From JBBDLF01 sp040879025 (GTDB lineage: Bacteria; Pseudomonadota; Gammaproteobacteria; Pseudomonadales; Pseudohongiellaceae), in assembly GCA_040879025.1 (NCBI GenBank), contig JBBDLF010000038.1:124001-188000 (forward strand): a DNA stretch of 64,000 nucleotides, given 5' to 3'. Numbering within the stretch: the stretch's first letter is position 1; each line of letters starts with the position of its first letter. Both the position numbers and the translations under genes were made by a program. Of the stretch, positions 1 through 9,053 are shown one piece after another. The notes beneath the pieces are model-generated. The model had not been told where the DNA came from and did not search any database. It saw only the letters and a list, made by a program, of their open reading frames with translations.

Positions 1-85
1 ACAGGGCCAGGCCGGCAACGAAACTGACGACCAGCATGCCCCGTCCAATCGATTTTCCGGGCGGTTCGTTAGAGAATTGTCGCAT
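1..85 (-). CDS. Retropepsin-like aspartic protease, N-terminal fragment
   Basis: Partial gene cut by the left window edge; only the first 28 codons are visible. They start with ATG at 85-83 and encode a short polar head followed by a hydrophobic segment beginning GRGMLVVSFVAGLAL. This looks like the single N-terminal membrane anchor of TIGR02281-type clan AA aspartic proteases, which in gammaproteobacteria often lie near the DUF1631 and ampD genes, as here. The Asp-Thr/Ser-Gly catalytic motif would be outside the window, so the call rests on the anchor and the neighbourhood. It is divergent from the DUF1631 gene. Confidence 0.5.
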   Translation of the reverse strand, partial: MRQFSNEPPGKSIGRGMLVVSFVAGLAL

Positions 86-326
86 GTCGTTGGATTATCC
101 CGTAATCGTGTCGTAATGGAAAGCAGGCAAAGTCGCTGGAAATCACCGAGGCTCCCTGATACCAGGACCGGGAAACGGCTTGTTATTGTAAAAAGCGAGC
201 CCGGCGATCAGGTCCATTAACGGCTTCTGACCGGGGTGTGAACCAGGTCAATATTTGCGCCACACTTCGGTGTTATAAAAATCCGTAACAAACTCAAGAC
301 CCGCAATCGCGGGCCTGTGGAAACCG
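86..326. other. Divergent intergenic region upstream of DUF1631 gene
   Basis: A 241-base spacer between two divergent genes, so it should hold both promoters. I see a short hairpin with a TTCG loop (ACAC/GTGT) near 271-282 followed by TATAAAA, and another small hairpin (CCCGC/GCGGG) around 299-313 close to the start of the DUF1631 gene. No convincing -35/-10 pair with normal spacing and no RNA gene were seen. Confidence 0.35.
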
Positions 327-1907
327 GTGTTTACGGAAATGGGCAATTTCAGGGACAACCTGGGGGCAAGAACAAGTCGGACGAACCTGGGTTTGTCCGA
401 GAAAATTCGCTGGTCCTTGCGCGAGCGTTTGTGTGAACAGATGCGCCTGTTGATTGCCGATCTGTTCGATGAGACGGATGATTTTCTGTTTGCCAGCGGT
501 CAGCGGGGTCAGTTCTCACAGGATAGTATCTACCTGAAAGCCATGCGGGAGATTCGCGCCAAGCAGGATCTGTTCGAGGAAACTTTTCTGCGGGTGATCG
601 GTGAGAATCTGGAAGGAACTCGAACCGGTGTCGACAAGCGTGGGAGCCCGGTGGACGAGTGTGACGAGTCCAGCAACGCGGTGTTTGAAAAGGTTGAAAT
701 AGACTTGGCGCTGCGGTCGATGGAGCGCAAGGCCCTGAAGCTGTACGCAACCCTCATGCAACAGATTGAACCTCTGGATTCTCACGGCGCGGTGGCCGGA
801 ATGCTGTCGGCAAACAATGACTTTCTGGTGCAGCATGCCATGGATGCTTTCGAGCAAGCCCAGGAAGAATTCAACCTGCCCCTTGAAGTGCGCCTGGTGT
901 TGCTTAAATTGTATGAGCAGCATTTTCTGATGAAAATGGAAAAACTTTACCTGGATACCATCAGCATTCTCACCAAAAGCCATGACGAAAAATTTGTCGA
1001 CAAGCTCTATTCGTCATCCACGGTATTTTATGAACGCCGCACTGTACGCCGCAGCGGTCATCCCGAGCGGCATACCAAGCGCCCGAACACGAAGAAGAAA
1101 TCGGAGCTGGTTGAGGATAAAGTCGATGCGATGGTCGCCGGCTACTGCGCTGACACCAGGCTTCCCACCTTTGTGACCACCATGCTCAGGTCGGGATGGC
1201 GCAATGTGTTGTTCATCATCGGGTTGAACAAAGGAATCGACAGCCGCGAATGGGATGACGCAGAACAGACGGCAAAGAAACTGTCTGCGCTGGTAACCGG
1301 CGCAGGAATCGATACAGCCAGACTTGCAGGTCAGCTCAAGAAAGGTTTTAAGCTGATTCAGTACCCGGCCGAAGAACAGGCCACCTTTCTCGCTGAACTC
1401 GATTTGTTCGTCGGTCGTGTGAGCGGCCGCAAGCCTGGGGCGCGAGCGCCTGCGAATTCCGCGGAGAAAGCAGCAAACGCCGGAGCTCGAGATACCGGGG
1501 CTTCAACAAGATCCAATGATAATATTATCGACAGCGACGACATGGATGAACTCGTGGAGATGCTCAGAGGCGGCGCCGATACTGCCTCCAGTGAGACCGA
1601 TGCTCATGACTCACTGAAGCCCTTTCTGACCCAGGTGGATAACCTGATGGACGGAACCGTGGCCAGTTTCATCCGGAACGGAAAGTGGTATAACTGCAAA
1701 ATCTGCCGTTCCACAGCCATCGACAACAGCTTTCAAGTCATCAATTCCCAGGGTAAGGTCGTGCTGGTACGGAGTCGCCTGGGCATGGCGGTTTCATTGC
1801 GGGAAAACCAGATTCGACTGGCCACGGCCGAAACCAGTGAACTGGCATCCAGGCACACGGTATTGCAGGCGGCACCTCGGTTCAGGGCTGGACTGAAGCC
1901 CCACTGA
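327..1907 (+). CDS. DUF1631 family protein
   Basis: Cytoplasmic protein of 526 residues with no membrane segment. The middle is helical and charged. The C-terminus (about 443-496) is a small beta-rich module beginning GTVASFIRNGKWYNC, with a following F-x-V-I-N-x-x-G pattern, as in the C-terminal part of DUF1631 proteins (Pfam PF07793). Family members in Pseudomonas are usually longer, around 700 residues, so this is a compact version. The function is not known; family members often sit beside nadC, ampD and ampE, and ampD-ampE follow here. The start is uncertain: GTG at 327 has GGAA just upstream, and ATG at 339 is an in-frame alternative. Confidence 0.75.
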   Translation: MFTEMGNFRDNLGARTSRTNLGLSEKIRWSLRERLCEQMRLLIADLFDETDDFLFASGQRGQFSQDSIYLKAMREIRAKQDLFEETFLRVIGENLEGTRTGVDKRGSPVDECDESSNAVFEKVEIDLALRSMERKALKLYATLMQQIEPLDSHGAVAGMLSANNDFLVQHAMDAFEQAQEEFNLPLEVRLVLLKLYEQHFLMKMEKLYLDTISILTKSHDEKFVDKLYSSSTVFYERRTVRRSGHPERHTKRPNTKKKSELVEDKVDAMVAGYCADTRLPTFVTTMLRSGWRNVLFIIGLNKGIDSREWDDAEQTAKKLSALVTGAGIDTARLAGQLKKGFKLIQYPAEEQATFLAELDLFVGRVSGRKPGARAPANSAEKAANAGARDTGASTRSNDNIIDSDDMDELVEMLRGGADTASSETDAHDSLKPFLTQVDNLMDGTVASFIRNGKWYNCKICRSTAIDNSFQVINSQGKVVLVRSRLGMAVSLRENQIRLATAETSELASRHTVLQAAPRFRAGLKPH

Positions 1908-2080
1908 CGGATCACGAAACGGATTTCTCCAGATCGTCTTTTTTGTCCTTTCTGTCCGGTTTCACCCTTGTGCTGAGTGGCTGTGATGGCTAGCATGGCC
2001 TTTGGGTCCGGTCGGCACTCTCGCTGGCGCTCACTTCCATCTCTTCCATATTGCGATATTGTAGCAATGACCGACAAGCC

Positions 2081-2653
2081 ATGACCGAATTTACCATCCA
2101 GGAACACTGGCTGACTCCCGGTCGCCGACTGCAATCACCGAACCAGAGCAGCCGCGCAAATGAGAAACAGATTGAGTTGCTCGTGATTCATAATATTTCA
2201 TTGCCTCCTGGAGAGTTCGGCGGCCCGTGTATAGATGAGCTGTTTTGTAACCGTCTCGACCCCGGGCAACATGAGTACTTCCGCTCAATCACGAATTTAC
2301 GGGTTTCTTCGCATTTACTGATAGACAGGAAAGGAGTGGTAACCCAGTATGTCGCTTTCAACAGAAAAGCATGGCATGCGGGCGAATCCTGCTATCAGGG
2401 TCGAGGCAATTGTAATGAGTTTTCCATAGGTATAGAGTTAGAAGGCACCGACTTTGAACCGTTCACCGGTCAGCAGTATTTGACCCTGGGCCGCGTCACG
2501 GATGTCTTGTTGAAGACCTATCCGGGACTGAGCCGGGAGCGGATCGTGGGCCACAGCGATATCGCGCCGGGACGGAAGACCGACCCTGGACCGTGTTTCG
2601 ACTGGCCCAGATTCAGGGCAACCTTGTGTGGAAACCCCCGCGCCAAAGTATAA
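2081..2653 (+). CDS. ampD: 1,6-anhydro-N-acetylmuramyl-L-alanine amidase AmpD
   Basis: Cytoplasmic zinc amidase that cuts the stem peptide from 1,6-anhydroMurNAc during peptidoglycan recycling and so lowers the muropeptide signal that induces AmpC beta-lactamase in species that carry it. Counting from ATG 2081, the zinc ligands are His37 (LLVIHNIS), His158 and Asp168 (in GHSDIAPGRKTDPGP), with catalytic Glu119 and Lys166 also present. There is no signal peptide, which separates it from periplasmic AmiD-type enzymes. The 190-residue length is normal. An upstream in-frame start at 2051 would add ten residues without family similarity. The gene is followed 87 bases later by ampE. Confidence 0.93.
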   Translation: MTEFTIQEHWLTPGRRLQSPNQSSRANEKQIELLVIHNISLPPGEFGGPCIDELFCNRLDPGQHEYFRSITNLRVSSHLLIDRKGVVTQYVAFNRKAWHAGESCYQGRGNCNEFSIGIELEGTDFEPFTGQQYLTLGRVTDVLLKTYPGLSRERIVGHSDIAPGRKTDPGPCFDWPRFRATLCGNPRAKV

Positions 2654-2740
2654 GTCGTGAATTGCCGTGCTTATGCCCACAGCAAGTCCGGCCATGGTGG
2701 CGCACAGGGCGGAACAGAATAGCTCCCGGGGTCAGAACCA

Positions 2741-3652
2741 ATGAAATTTCTTGCCGTTTTGATAAGCGTGGGCCTGAATTACTTCTGGCAAAGCGATCTG
2801 GACCGGTTTGACGACTCGTGGTTTATCAAATACCGGCGCCGACTTGAAACGTTAACAGGTGATACGTGGCGGGATCGCCGTAACGGATGGATCCTTGCCG
2901 TAGTACTTGTCATCGGCGTGCCGGTGATTCTGCTCGGCCTGATTCTGCTGGTTGTCGACTCGGCGTTTTTCGGTCTGCTGACACTGCTTATCCATGTGAC
3001 TGTGTTGCTGGTGGCAATGGATCGGACCCACCCGGGGCAGCTGGCGCGGGCTTATCTGGAAAGCTGGCGCGATGGTGACCAGGAAGCCTGTTACCTCTAT
3101 CTGGAACGGGAACTGGGGGCGGGTGAATTGCCTGAAATACGGGATTTCACAACCCTGCATAGCAATTTTATCAAATCTTACGTATACGTCTGTCTGGAGA
3201 AAATGTTCGTCATGCTATTCTGGTACTTGCTGGCAGGCCCGATGGCAGTCCTGTTCTGCTATTTGCTTTACCAGTATCGTGACAGTTCCGATGAACGCAG
3301 TTCACCGGAGGGCGCGGCACTGGCAACCGGAATTATTCATGTAATCGAATGGTTGCCGGTGAGGTTGCTGGGCCTGACGTTTGCGCTGGCCGGCGATTTT
3401 GAACGTGGATTTACGCAATTACGCGAATCCCCCCTAAACTCTGGTGTCGATGCAAGGGATCTCGCGGTCGACTATGCGCTTGGCGCCATGCCGGCGGAAT
3501 TCCGGCCTCCGCGCGAGGGTGAATCCTTCTCAGAGTATCAGGCGCATGGCGAGGAACAGGTTCTGAAGCTCCAGGGTCTTCTGGAAAGGAGCCAGATTAT
3601 CTGGCTGTGCCTGATCGCTCTGATGGCAATATTTGGCCTATCAATCGTGTAG
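2741..3652 (+). CDS. ampE: AmpE-like inner membrane protein
   Basis: 303-residue integral membrane protein beginning MKFLAVLISVGLNYFW. Hydrophobic segments lie at about 1-18, 45-90 (two helices), 150-180 and at the extreme C-terminus (about 284-303). The soluble part between the second and third segments contains the conserved region around YLERELGAGELPEIRDFT typical of AmpE. AmpE is a predicted sensory or regulatory transmembrane protein encoded next to ampD; its biochemical role is not settled. It probably forms an operon with ampD. The next gene, aceE, is preceded by an AT-rich promoter region, so the operon likely ends here, although no clear terminator hairpin is visible. Confidence 0.88.
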   Translation: MKFLAVLISVGLNYFWQSDLDRFDDSWFIKYRRRLETLTGDTWRDRRNGWILAVVLVIGVPVILLGLILLVVDSAFFGLLTLLIHVTVLLVAMDRTHPGQLARAYLESWRDGDQEACYLYLERELGAGELPEIRDFTTLHSNFIKSYVYVCLEKMFVMLFWYLLAGPMAVLFCYLLYQYRDSSDERSSPEGAALATGIIHVIEWLPVRLLGLTFALAGDFERGFTQLRESPLNSGVDARDLAVDYALGAMPAEFRPPREGESFSEYQAHGEEQVLKLQGLLERSQIIWLCLIALMAIFGLSIV

Positions 3653-3818
3653 TTTTACTACATAATTGCGTAAAAACATTAGAGTTTTCTCGGAAAAAAA
3701 GTTAAAATTTCCAAATTATGTAAATTTATTACAGATTGTGACCTAACCCGGTTCATGCCACACGGTCAATCGGAACAGGCTGTCGGGGCAGGGTGACAAG
3801 ACGCGTGAGAGTCAGGAT
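3653..3818 (+). promoter_or_regulatory. AT-rich region with inverted repeat upstream of aceE
   Basis: The 166 bases before aceE are far richer in A+T than the flanking genes, especially 3653-3740. A 9-base inverted repeat, TACATAATT (3659-3667) and AATTATGTA (3714-3722), is separated by 46 bases. I did not find a match to the PdhR operator known from Escherichia coli. The region very probably carries the aceEF promoter; the role of the repeat is a guess. An AGGA Shine-Dalgarno lies directly before ATG 3819. Confidence 0.4.
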
Positions 3819-6509
3819 ATGAGCCAGCAGAACCAGGACATCAATCCCGAAGAAACCCAGGAGTGGATAGACGCGCTGGCTTCGGTAATCAAAAACGAAA
3901 GTGCCGACAGGGCGATGTATCTGCTGGGCAGATTGGCGGAAACCGCTACCCGGGTCGGGCAGCAACCCGCCTACGCGGCGATGCATACGCCCTATCGCAA
4001 TACCATCGCTCCCCAGAATGAAGATCGCATGCCTGGCGACATGTTCATGGAACGCCAGATCCGGGGCATTATCCGATGGAACGCGCTGGCCATGGTCATG
4101 CGGGCGAATATGGCAAACCCCAGCATCGGCGGCCATATATCCACCTTTTCGTCCGCGGCTACCCTGTACGATATTGGCTTCAATTACTTTTTTCGCGGCC
4201 CTTCGGAAAACCACGGTGGCGACCTTATCTATTTCCAGGGCCATTCTTCCCCGGGTATCTACGCCCGTTCCTATCTTGAAGGCCGAATAACCGAAGACCA
4301 GATGGACAACTTCAGACAGGAAGTGGACCAAGGCGGATTATCCTCCTATCCCCATCCCTGGCTGATGCCCGACTACTGGCAGTTTCCAACGGTCTCCATG
4401 GGATTGGGCCCAATACAGGCCATCTATCAGGCCCACCTGATGAAATACCTGAATGCTCGGGGCCTGTGCGATGGTGAAGATCGCAAGGTTTGGGCTTTTC
4501 TGGGCGACGGCGAAATGGACGAGCCCGAAAGCCTGGGGGCTATCGGCAAGGCCGGTCGCGAGAAACTGGATAACCTGATCTTTGTGATCAACTGCAACCT
4601 GCAAAGGCTGGACGGTCCGGTACGGGGTAACGGCAAGATCATCCAGGAGATGGAAGGCATCTTTCGTGGCGCCGGCTGGAATGTGATCAAGGTAGTCTGG
4701 GGTCGCCACTGGGATACCTTGCTTGCGGGCGACAAAACGGGAATATTGCAGCAGCGCATGGACGAAGTCGTAGACGGGGAATACCAGAATTACCAGGCCC
4801 GCGGCGGTGCCTACACGCGAGAGCACTTTTTCGGCAAAAGCCCGGAACTGCTGAAGATGGTGGAGCATCTGTCCGACGAAGACATCATGGCCCTCAATCG
4901 AGGCGGACACGACCCGTACAAAGTCTATGCGGCGTACGCCAAGGCAGCCAACGCCAACGGCAAACCCACGGTCATACTGGCCAAGACGGTAAAGGGCTAT
5001 GCTTTCGGTGCGGCGGCTGAAGCACAGAATGCCACTCACTCAGTGAAAAAACTGGATGTGGAGAGCCTGAAAAAATTTCGGGACCGTTTTGGCATTCCCA
5101 TCAAGGACAAGGAACTCGAGGAGGTGCCCTATTATCGGCCTCCGGAAAACAGTCTGGAACTGCGTTACATGCGCAAACAGAGGGAGTCTTTGGGAGGCGC
5201 GGTTCCGCAACGCCGCAGTGACAGTTATTCGTTGTCGGTTCCGGACCTTAATGTATTTGAAACACAGACCAAGGGGACGGGCGAGCGGGACATTTCCACC
5301 ACGATGGCCTTCGTAAGAATGCTCACCATTCTGTGCAAGGACAAGGAAATCGGGCACAGGGTTGTGCCTATTGTTCCCGATGAAGCCCGAACTTTCGGCA
5401 TGGAAGGCTTGTTTCGACAGCTTGGTATCTACTCGTCGGTGGGGCAGTTGTATGACCCTGCCGATTCCAATCAGATCATGTTCTACAAGGAAGACAAGAA
5501 AGGTCAGATGCTGGAAGAAGGCATCACGGAAGCCGGTTCTTTCTCGGCCTGGCTGGCGGCGGCCACTTCCTACAGCACCAATAATTTTCCGCTTATTCCA
5601 TTTTATATCTATTACTCGATGTTTGGATTTCAGCGCGTGGGTGATCTGTGCTGGGCAGCCGGTGATTCCCAGGCGCGCGGGTTCCTCATCGGGGCTACCG
5701 CCGGCCGCACCACATTGAATGGCGAAGGGCTGCAACACCAGGACGGACACAGCCATACGCTGGCGTCGACCATCCCCAATTGCGTCAGTTATGATCCCGC
5801 CTATGCCTATGAACTCGCGGTAATCATTCAGGATGGCCTGCGCAGGATGTACCAGGAAAAAGAATCTGTGTTTTATTACATCACCACGATGAATGAGAAT
5901 TACCTGCACCCCGCGCTGGACAAGACCATGATCAAGGGCATTGTCAATGGCATGTATCTGCTGGAAGACAGCGACGTCAAGGAATATAAAACCGGTGGCA
6001 AACTGCGAAGTGAGTTACGCGTACGTTTGCTTGGCAGCGGCACCATTTTGCGGGAAGTGAGGGAAGCCGCGAAAATTCTGCGGGAAAATTTCAGGATCGC
6101 CGTTGATGTCTGGAGCGTGACCAGTTTTAACGAACTGCGAAAGGACGCATTGGCGGTCAGTCGTTACAACATGATGCATCCGGACAAGAAAGCCAGGGTG
6201 TCATATACGGAAAAAATGCTTGGAGAGCGGGAAGGTCCGGTTATCGCGGCTACCGATTACATTAAAGCTCATGCCGATCAGATTCGGGAATTTGTGCCGG
6301 ACAGCTACCGTGTTCTGGGCACGGACGGTTTCGGCAGAAGCGATACCCGGGAAAAGCTGCGCCATTTCTTTGAAGTGGACCGCCGCTTTATCGTGCTGGC
6401 GTCGTTGACCGAGTTGCTGCGCCACAAGGTGGTTGATGCCGATACCATCAACAAATATATGAAGGAAGCTGGTATCAATCCGGAGAAACCAAATCCTCTG
6501 AGCCAGTAG
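3819..6509 (+). CDS. aceE: Pyruvate dehydrogenase E1 component (homodimeric type)
   Basis: Thiamine-diphosphate enzyme that decarboxylates pyruvate and transfers the acetyl unit to lipoyl groups of AceF, feeding acetyl-CoA into the TCA cycle. The 896 residues match the usual 880-900 of the homodimeric E1 family. The ThDP-binding motif starts at about residue 229 (GDGEMDEPES) and ends with the NCNLQRLDGPVRGNGK stretch near 259-274. The central pyrimidine domain has VPDEARTFGMEGLFRQ. The N-terminus around TQEWIDALASV fits the region that docks on E2. aceF follows after 42 bases and is surely cotranscribed. No E3 gene (lpd) follows, so E3 must be encoded elsewhere. Confidence 0.98.
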   Translation: MSQQNQDINPEETQEWIDALASVIKNESADRAMYLLGRLAETATRVGQQPAYAAMHTPYRNTIAPQNEDRMPGDMFMERQIRGIIRWNALAMVMRANMANPSIGGHISTFSSAATLYDIGFNYFFRGPSENHGGDLIYFQGHSSPGIYARSYLEGRITEDQMDNFRQEVDQGGLSSYPHPWLMPDYWQFPTVSMGLGPIQAIYQAHLMKYLNARGLCDGEDRKVWAFLGDGEMDEPESLGAIGKAGREKLDNLIFVINCNLQRLDGPVRGNGKIIQEMEGIFRGAGWNVIKVVWGRHWDTLLAGDKTGILQQRMDEVVDGEYQNYQARGGAYTREHFFGKSPELLKMVEHLSDEDIMALNRGGHDPYKVYAAYAKAANANGKPTVILAKTVKGYAFGAAAEAQNATHSVKKLDVESLKKFRDRFGIPIKDKELEEVPYYRPPENSLELRYMRKQRESLGGAVPQRRSDSYSLSVPDLNVFETQTKGTGERDISTTMAFVRMLTILCKDKEIGHRVVPIVPDEARTFGMEGLFRQLGIYSSVGQLYDPADSNQIMFYKEDKKGQMLEEGITEAGSFSAWLAAATSYSTNNFPLIPFYIYYSMFGFQRVGDLCWAAGDSQARGFLIGATAGRTTLNGEGLQHQDGHSHTLASTIPNCVSYDPAYAYELAVIIQDGLRRMYQEKESVFYYITTMNENYLHPALDKTMIKGIVNGMYLLEDSDVKEYKTGGKLRSELRVRLLGSGTILREVREAAKILRENFRIAVDVWSVTSFNELRKDALAVSRYNMMHPDKKARVSYTEKMLGEREGPVIAATDYIKAHADQIREFVPDSYRVLGTDGFGRSDTREKLRHFFEVDRRFIVLASLTELLRHKVVDADTINKYMKEAGINPEKPNPLSQ

Positions 6510-6551
6510 TCCCTAAACCCTGAAACACTATCAAGCCGGGAGCAATGGTCC

Positions 6552-8243
6552 GTGACAATTGAAAGTATCAAAGTGCCAGAGCTGGGGGATTCCGGCGACG
6601 TTGAGGTTATTGAACTGCTGGTTTCCACGGGTCAGGCAGTCAAAAAAGACGATTCACTACTGGTGTTGGAAAGTGACAAGGCCGCCATGGAGATTCCGTC
6701 GCCCCGAAGCGGTGTGGTGAAGAGCATATCTGTCAATCTCGGTGATCAGGTGAACACCGGCTCGGAGATTCTGAAACTGGAGGTAGAGCCCTCAGCGGAT
6801 AAAGAGCCCTCAGCGGATAAAGAGCCTTCAGCGGATAAAGAGCCTTCAGCGGATAAAGAGCCCTCAGCGGAACAAGGGCCCTCGGAAGAAAAGGAGCCCT
6901 CAGCAGCAAAGGAACCGGAAAAAACAAAATCAACTCAACAGAAACCAGACGCGGACAAATCGGAACAAACCACCGAGACAATAAAAATTCCCGATCTTGG
7001 CAGTGATGATGAAGTTGAAGTCATCGAAGTTCATATCAGCGAAGGTGACTCCGTCAAAAAGGATGATCCACTTATTACCCTGGAATCGGACAAGGCCGCG
7101 ATGGAGGTTCCCTCACCGGAATCCGGTACCGTAAAAGCACTGAAAATAAAGGTGGGAGACAAGGTCAAAACCGGTGCGGCCATTGCCGATCTGACGATGA
7201 CTGTCGGCTCCCCGGCATCGGAACAGGAACAGGCCAAGACGGACGTCCAGGGTGCCGATACGCAACAGAAAACACCGTCCCCGTCCGAAATCGCCGGGAA
7301 AACCCGGGAAACCACGAAGACGACTGCCACTTCGCCCACCCCGGACCGTTCCGCGGCCGATGTCTATGCCGGACCGGCGGTGCGCAAGCTCGCCCGCGAG
7401 TTGGGCGTGAACCTTGCCCAGGTCTCCGGCAGTGGCGCGAAAAACCGGATTCTGAAAGAGGACGTGCAGAATTTTGTCAAATCCAGGCTGAGTTCCCCGG
7501 CGGGGACTGGCATGGCACCAATCCCGGAGATCGATTTCAGCCAGTTCGGTGAGATCGAAGAAGTCCCCATGAGCAAGCTGCACCGGGTGACCGCTGTGAA
7601 CATGCAGCGCAGCTGGACCAGCGTACCGCATGTCGCGCAGTTCAACGAAGCGGACGTAACGGACCTTGAACAGTTCCGTGAAGAACTGAAATCCACAGCC
7701 GAGAAAAAAGGGGTCAAGTTAACTTTTTTGCCGTTTCTGCTTAAGGCCTGTGCGCGCGCATTACAGGAGTATCCCCAGTTCAATGTGTCATTGCACCCTT
7801 CCGGGGAACGCCTGATTCAGAAAAAATATACCCATATCGGTGTTGCGGTGGCTACCGAGGCCGGGTTAATGGTTCCGGTTATTCGGGATGTCGATCGTAA
7901 AAACCTCTGGGAACTGGCTGCGGAGGTCGCTGAACTGAGCGAAAAAGCCAGGCAGCGGCGGCTGGGGAAAGAGCAGATGCAGGGAGCCTGCTTTACTATT
8001 TCCAGCCTCGGACCGATAGGCGGTACCGGGTTTATTCCAATCGTGAATACTCCCGAAGTAGGAATACTGGGTGTCGCCAGAACCGAAATCAAACCTGTTT
8101 ACCGCAAGGGCGAATTCGTTCCACGCAAGATGCTGCCATTGACGCTGTCCTACGACCATCGCGCGGTCAATGGTGTGGATGGCGGATTGTTCGCCACGTT
8201 CCTGGCGGAGTTACTGTCCGACATACGCCGGCTGATCTTGTAG
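6552..8243 (+). CDS. aceF: Dihydrolipoyllysine acetyltransferase (PDH E2), two lipoyl domains
   Basis: Core of the pyruvate dehydrogenase complex: swinging lipoyl arms carry acetyl groups from E1 to CoA. The order is lipoyl domain 1 (1-78, lipoyl Lys43 in ESDKAAMEIPSP), an acidic linker of PSADKE-type repeats (79-120), lipoyl domain 2 (about 140-216, Lys181 in ESDKAAMEVPSP), a Pro/Thr/Ser linker, the peripheral-subunit-binding domain (about 274-310) and the catalytic domain (about 335-563). The active-site motif DHRAVNGVDGG has His536, with Asn540 where E. coli has Asp, as in Azotobacter E2. The start is GTG 6552 with GGGAG upstream; ATG 6545 is in another frame and stops at once. Confidence 0.97.
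   Translation: MTIESIKVPELGDSGDVEVIELLVSTGQAVKKDDSLLVLESDKAAMEIPSPRSGVVKSISVNLGDQVNTGSEILKLEVEPSADKEPSADKEPSADKEPSADKEPSAEQGPSEEKEPSAAKEPEKTKSTQQKPDADKSEQTTETIKIPDLGSDDEVEVIEVHISEGDSVKKDDPLITLESDKAAMEVPSPESGTVKALKIKVGDKVKTGAAIADLTMTVGSPASEQEQAKTDVQGADTQQKTPSPSEIAGKTRETTKTTATSPTPDRSAADVYAGPAVRKLARELGVNLAQVSGSGAKNRILKEDVQNFVKSRLSSPAGTGMAPIPEIDFSQFGEIEEVPMSKLHRVTAVNMQRSWTSVPHVAQFNEADVTDLEQFREELKSTAEKKGVKLTFLPFLLKACARALQEYPQFNVSLHPSGERLIQKKYTHIGVAVATEAGLMVPVIRDVDRKNLWELAAEVAELSEKARQRRLGKEQMQGACFTISSLGPIGGTGFIPIVNTPEVGILGVARTEIKPVYRKGEFVPRKMLPLTLSYDHRAVNGVDGGLFATFLAELLSDIRRLIL
6786..6911 (+). repeat. 18-bp tandem repeats inside aceF linker
   Basis: Seven consecutive 18-base units encode the linker after lipoyl domain 1. 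Units 1 and 2 (6786-6803, 6804-6821) are identical, gagccctcagcggataaa. Units 3 and 4 (6822-6857) are identical to each other and differ from units 1 and 2 by one synonymous base. Units 5 to 7 (6858-6911) are increasingly diverged. Each unit encodes six residues (EPSADK or a variant). The gradient of identity points to recent in-frame expansion. Confidence 0.95.
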
Positions 8244-8285
8244 CGGCAGAGTGGCCATGAAATGGACAGCGATTTTCCGGTCGGG

Positions 8286-9053
8286 TCAGGCAGGGAAAAA
8301 AACCGGGTTTTCAAAATCGCCAACGCTCCTTATTTCACATTGGTAGGCGCGGGACAGGTTTTCACTGGTCAAAATTTTCCCCCTGGGTCCCAGCAAGTAA
8401 CGTCCATGCCCTAATAAAAGCAATATGGTCTCACAGTACCGTGCAGCCAGATTGATGTCATGTGTTGCCATGACCAGCCCCGCATTTTCTTTGGTAACAG
8501 TATCACTGACACGTTGCAGGGCTTTGACCTGGAATGCGATATCCAGATGATTGCCCGGTTCATCCAGCAGGAACAGACGAGGTGACTGCACCAGTAGTAC
8601 CGCGATGGCCAGCCGCTGTTTCTCTCCTCCAGAAAGGGTGGCCGCCTGCCTGTCGCTCATCGCGTCAAGACCGAGAGAACCGAGGACGGCGTGTGCGAGG
8701 GTGATATCTTCGGGGTCATCCTGAAAAAGACTGCGGCTGTGCGGATGTCTGCCAAGCATCACCGTTTCCAGGACGGTTGCCGGCATCGCATTGGGGGATT
8801 CCTGAAACAGGACACCGATCTGCCGCGCCCGGTCTCTGACAGAGAGATCAGCGATGTTTCTGCCTGCAATATAAATTTTTCCTGATTCAATCCGATGCAG
8901 GCCCATGATGCTGTGTATCAGCGTCGTTTTGCCCACTCCGTTTTCACCGAGTACCGCGAGCCGATGCGCGGCAGGCAATTCAAGATCAAGCCCGGTACAG
9001 ACCGTTTTGCCGCCCACGCGGACGCTGACTCCCTGCAGACTCAACAGGGCCAT
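8286..9053 (-). CDS. ABC transporter ATP-binding protein, Fe3+-siderophore/B12 type
   Basis: 255-residue cytoplasmic ATPase of the FecE/BtuD class. Walker A is GENGVGKTT (Lys42), the signature is LSGGEKQR and Walker B is LFLLDEPGNHLD. It overlaps the upstream permease gene by one base (TGATG), so the two are translationally coupled and form one importer. The substrate cannot be told from the sequence: neither a periplasmic binding protein nor a TonB receptor gene is adjacent, and no cobalamin riboswitch was seen upstream. The gene ends convergently with aceF. Confidence 0.88.
   Translation of the reverse strand: MALLSLQGVSVRVGGKTVCTGLDLELPAAHRLAVLGENGVGKTTLIHSIMGLHRIESGKIYIAGRNIADLSVRDRARQIGVLFQESPNAMPATVLETVMLGRHPHSRSLFQDDPEDITLAHAVLGSLGLDAMSDRQAATLSGGEKQRLAIAVLLVQSPRLFLLDEPGNHLDIAFQVKALQRVSDTVTKENAGLVMATHDINLAARYCETILLLLGHGRYLLGPRGKILTSENLSRAYQCEIRSVGDFENPVFFPA

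Noticed and set aside
5040..5909. 289-codon open frame on the minus strand
   Set aside because: Fully antisense to aceE, which has strong family motifs throughout; the protein shows no recognisable pattern and reflects high G+C codon structure.
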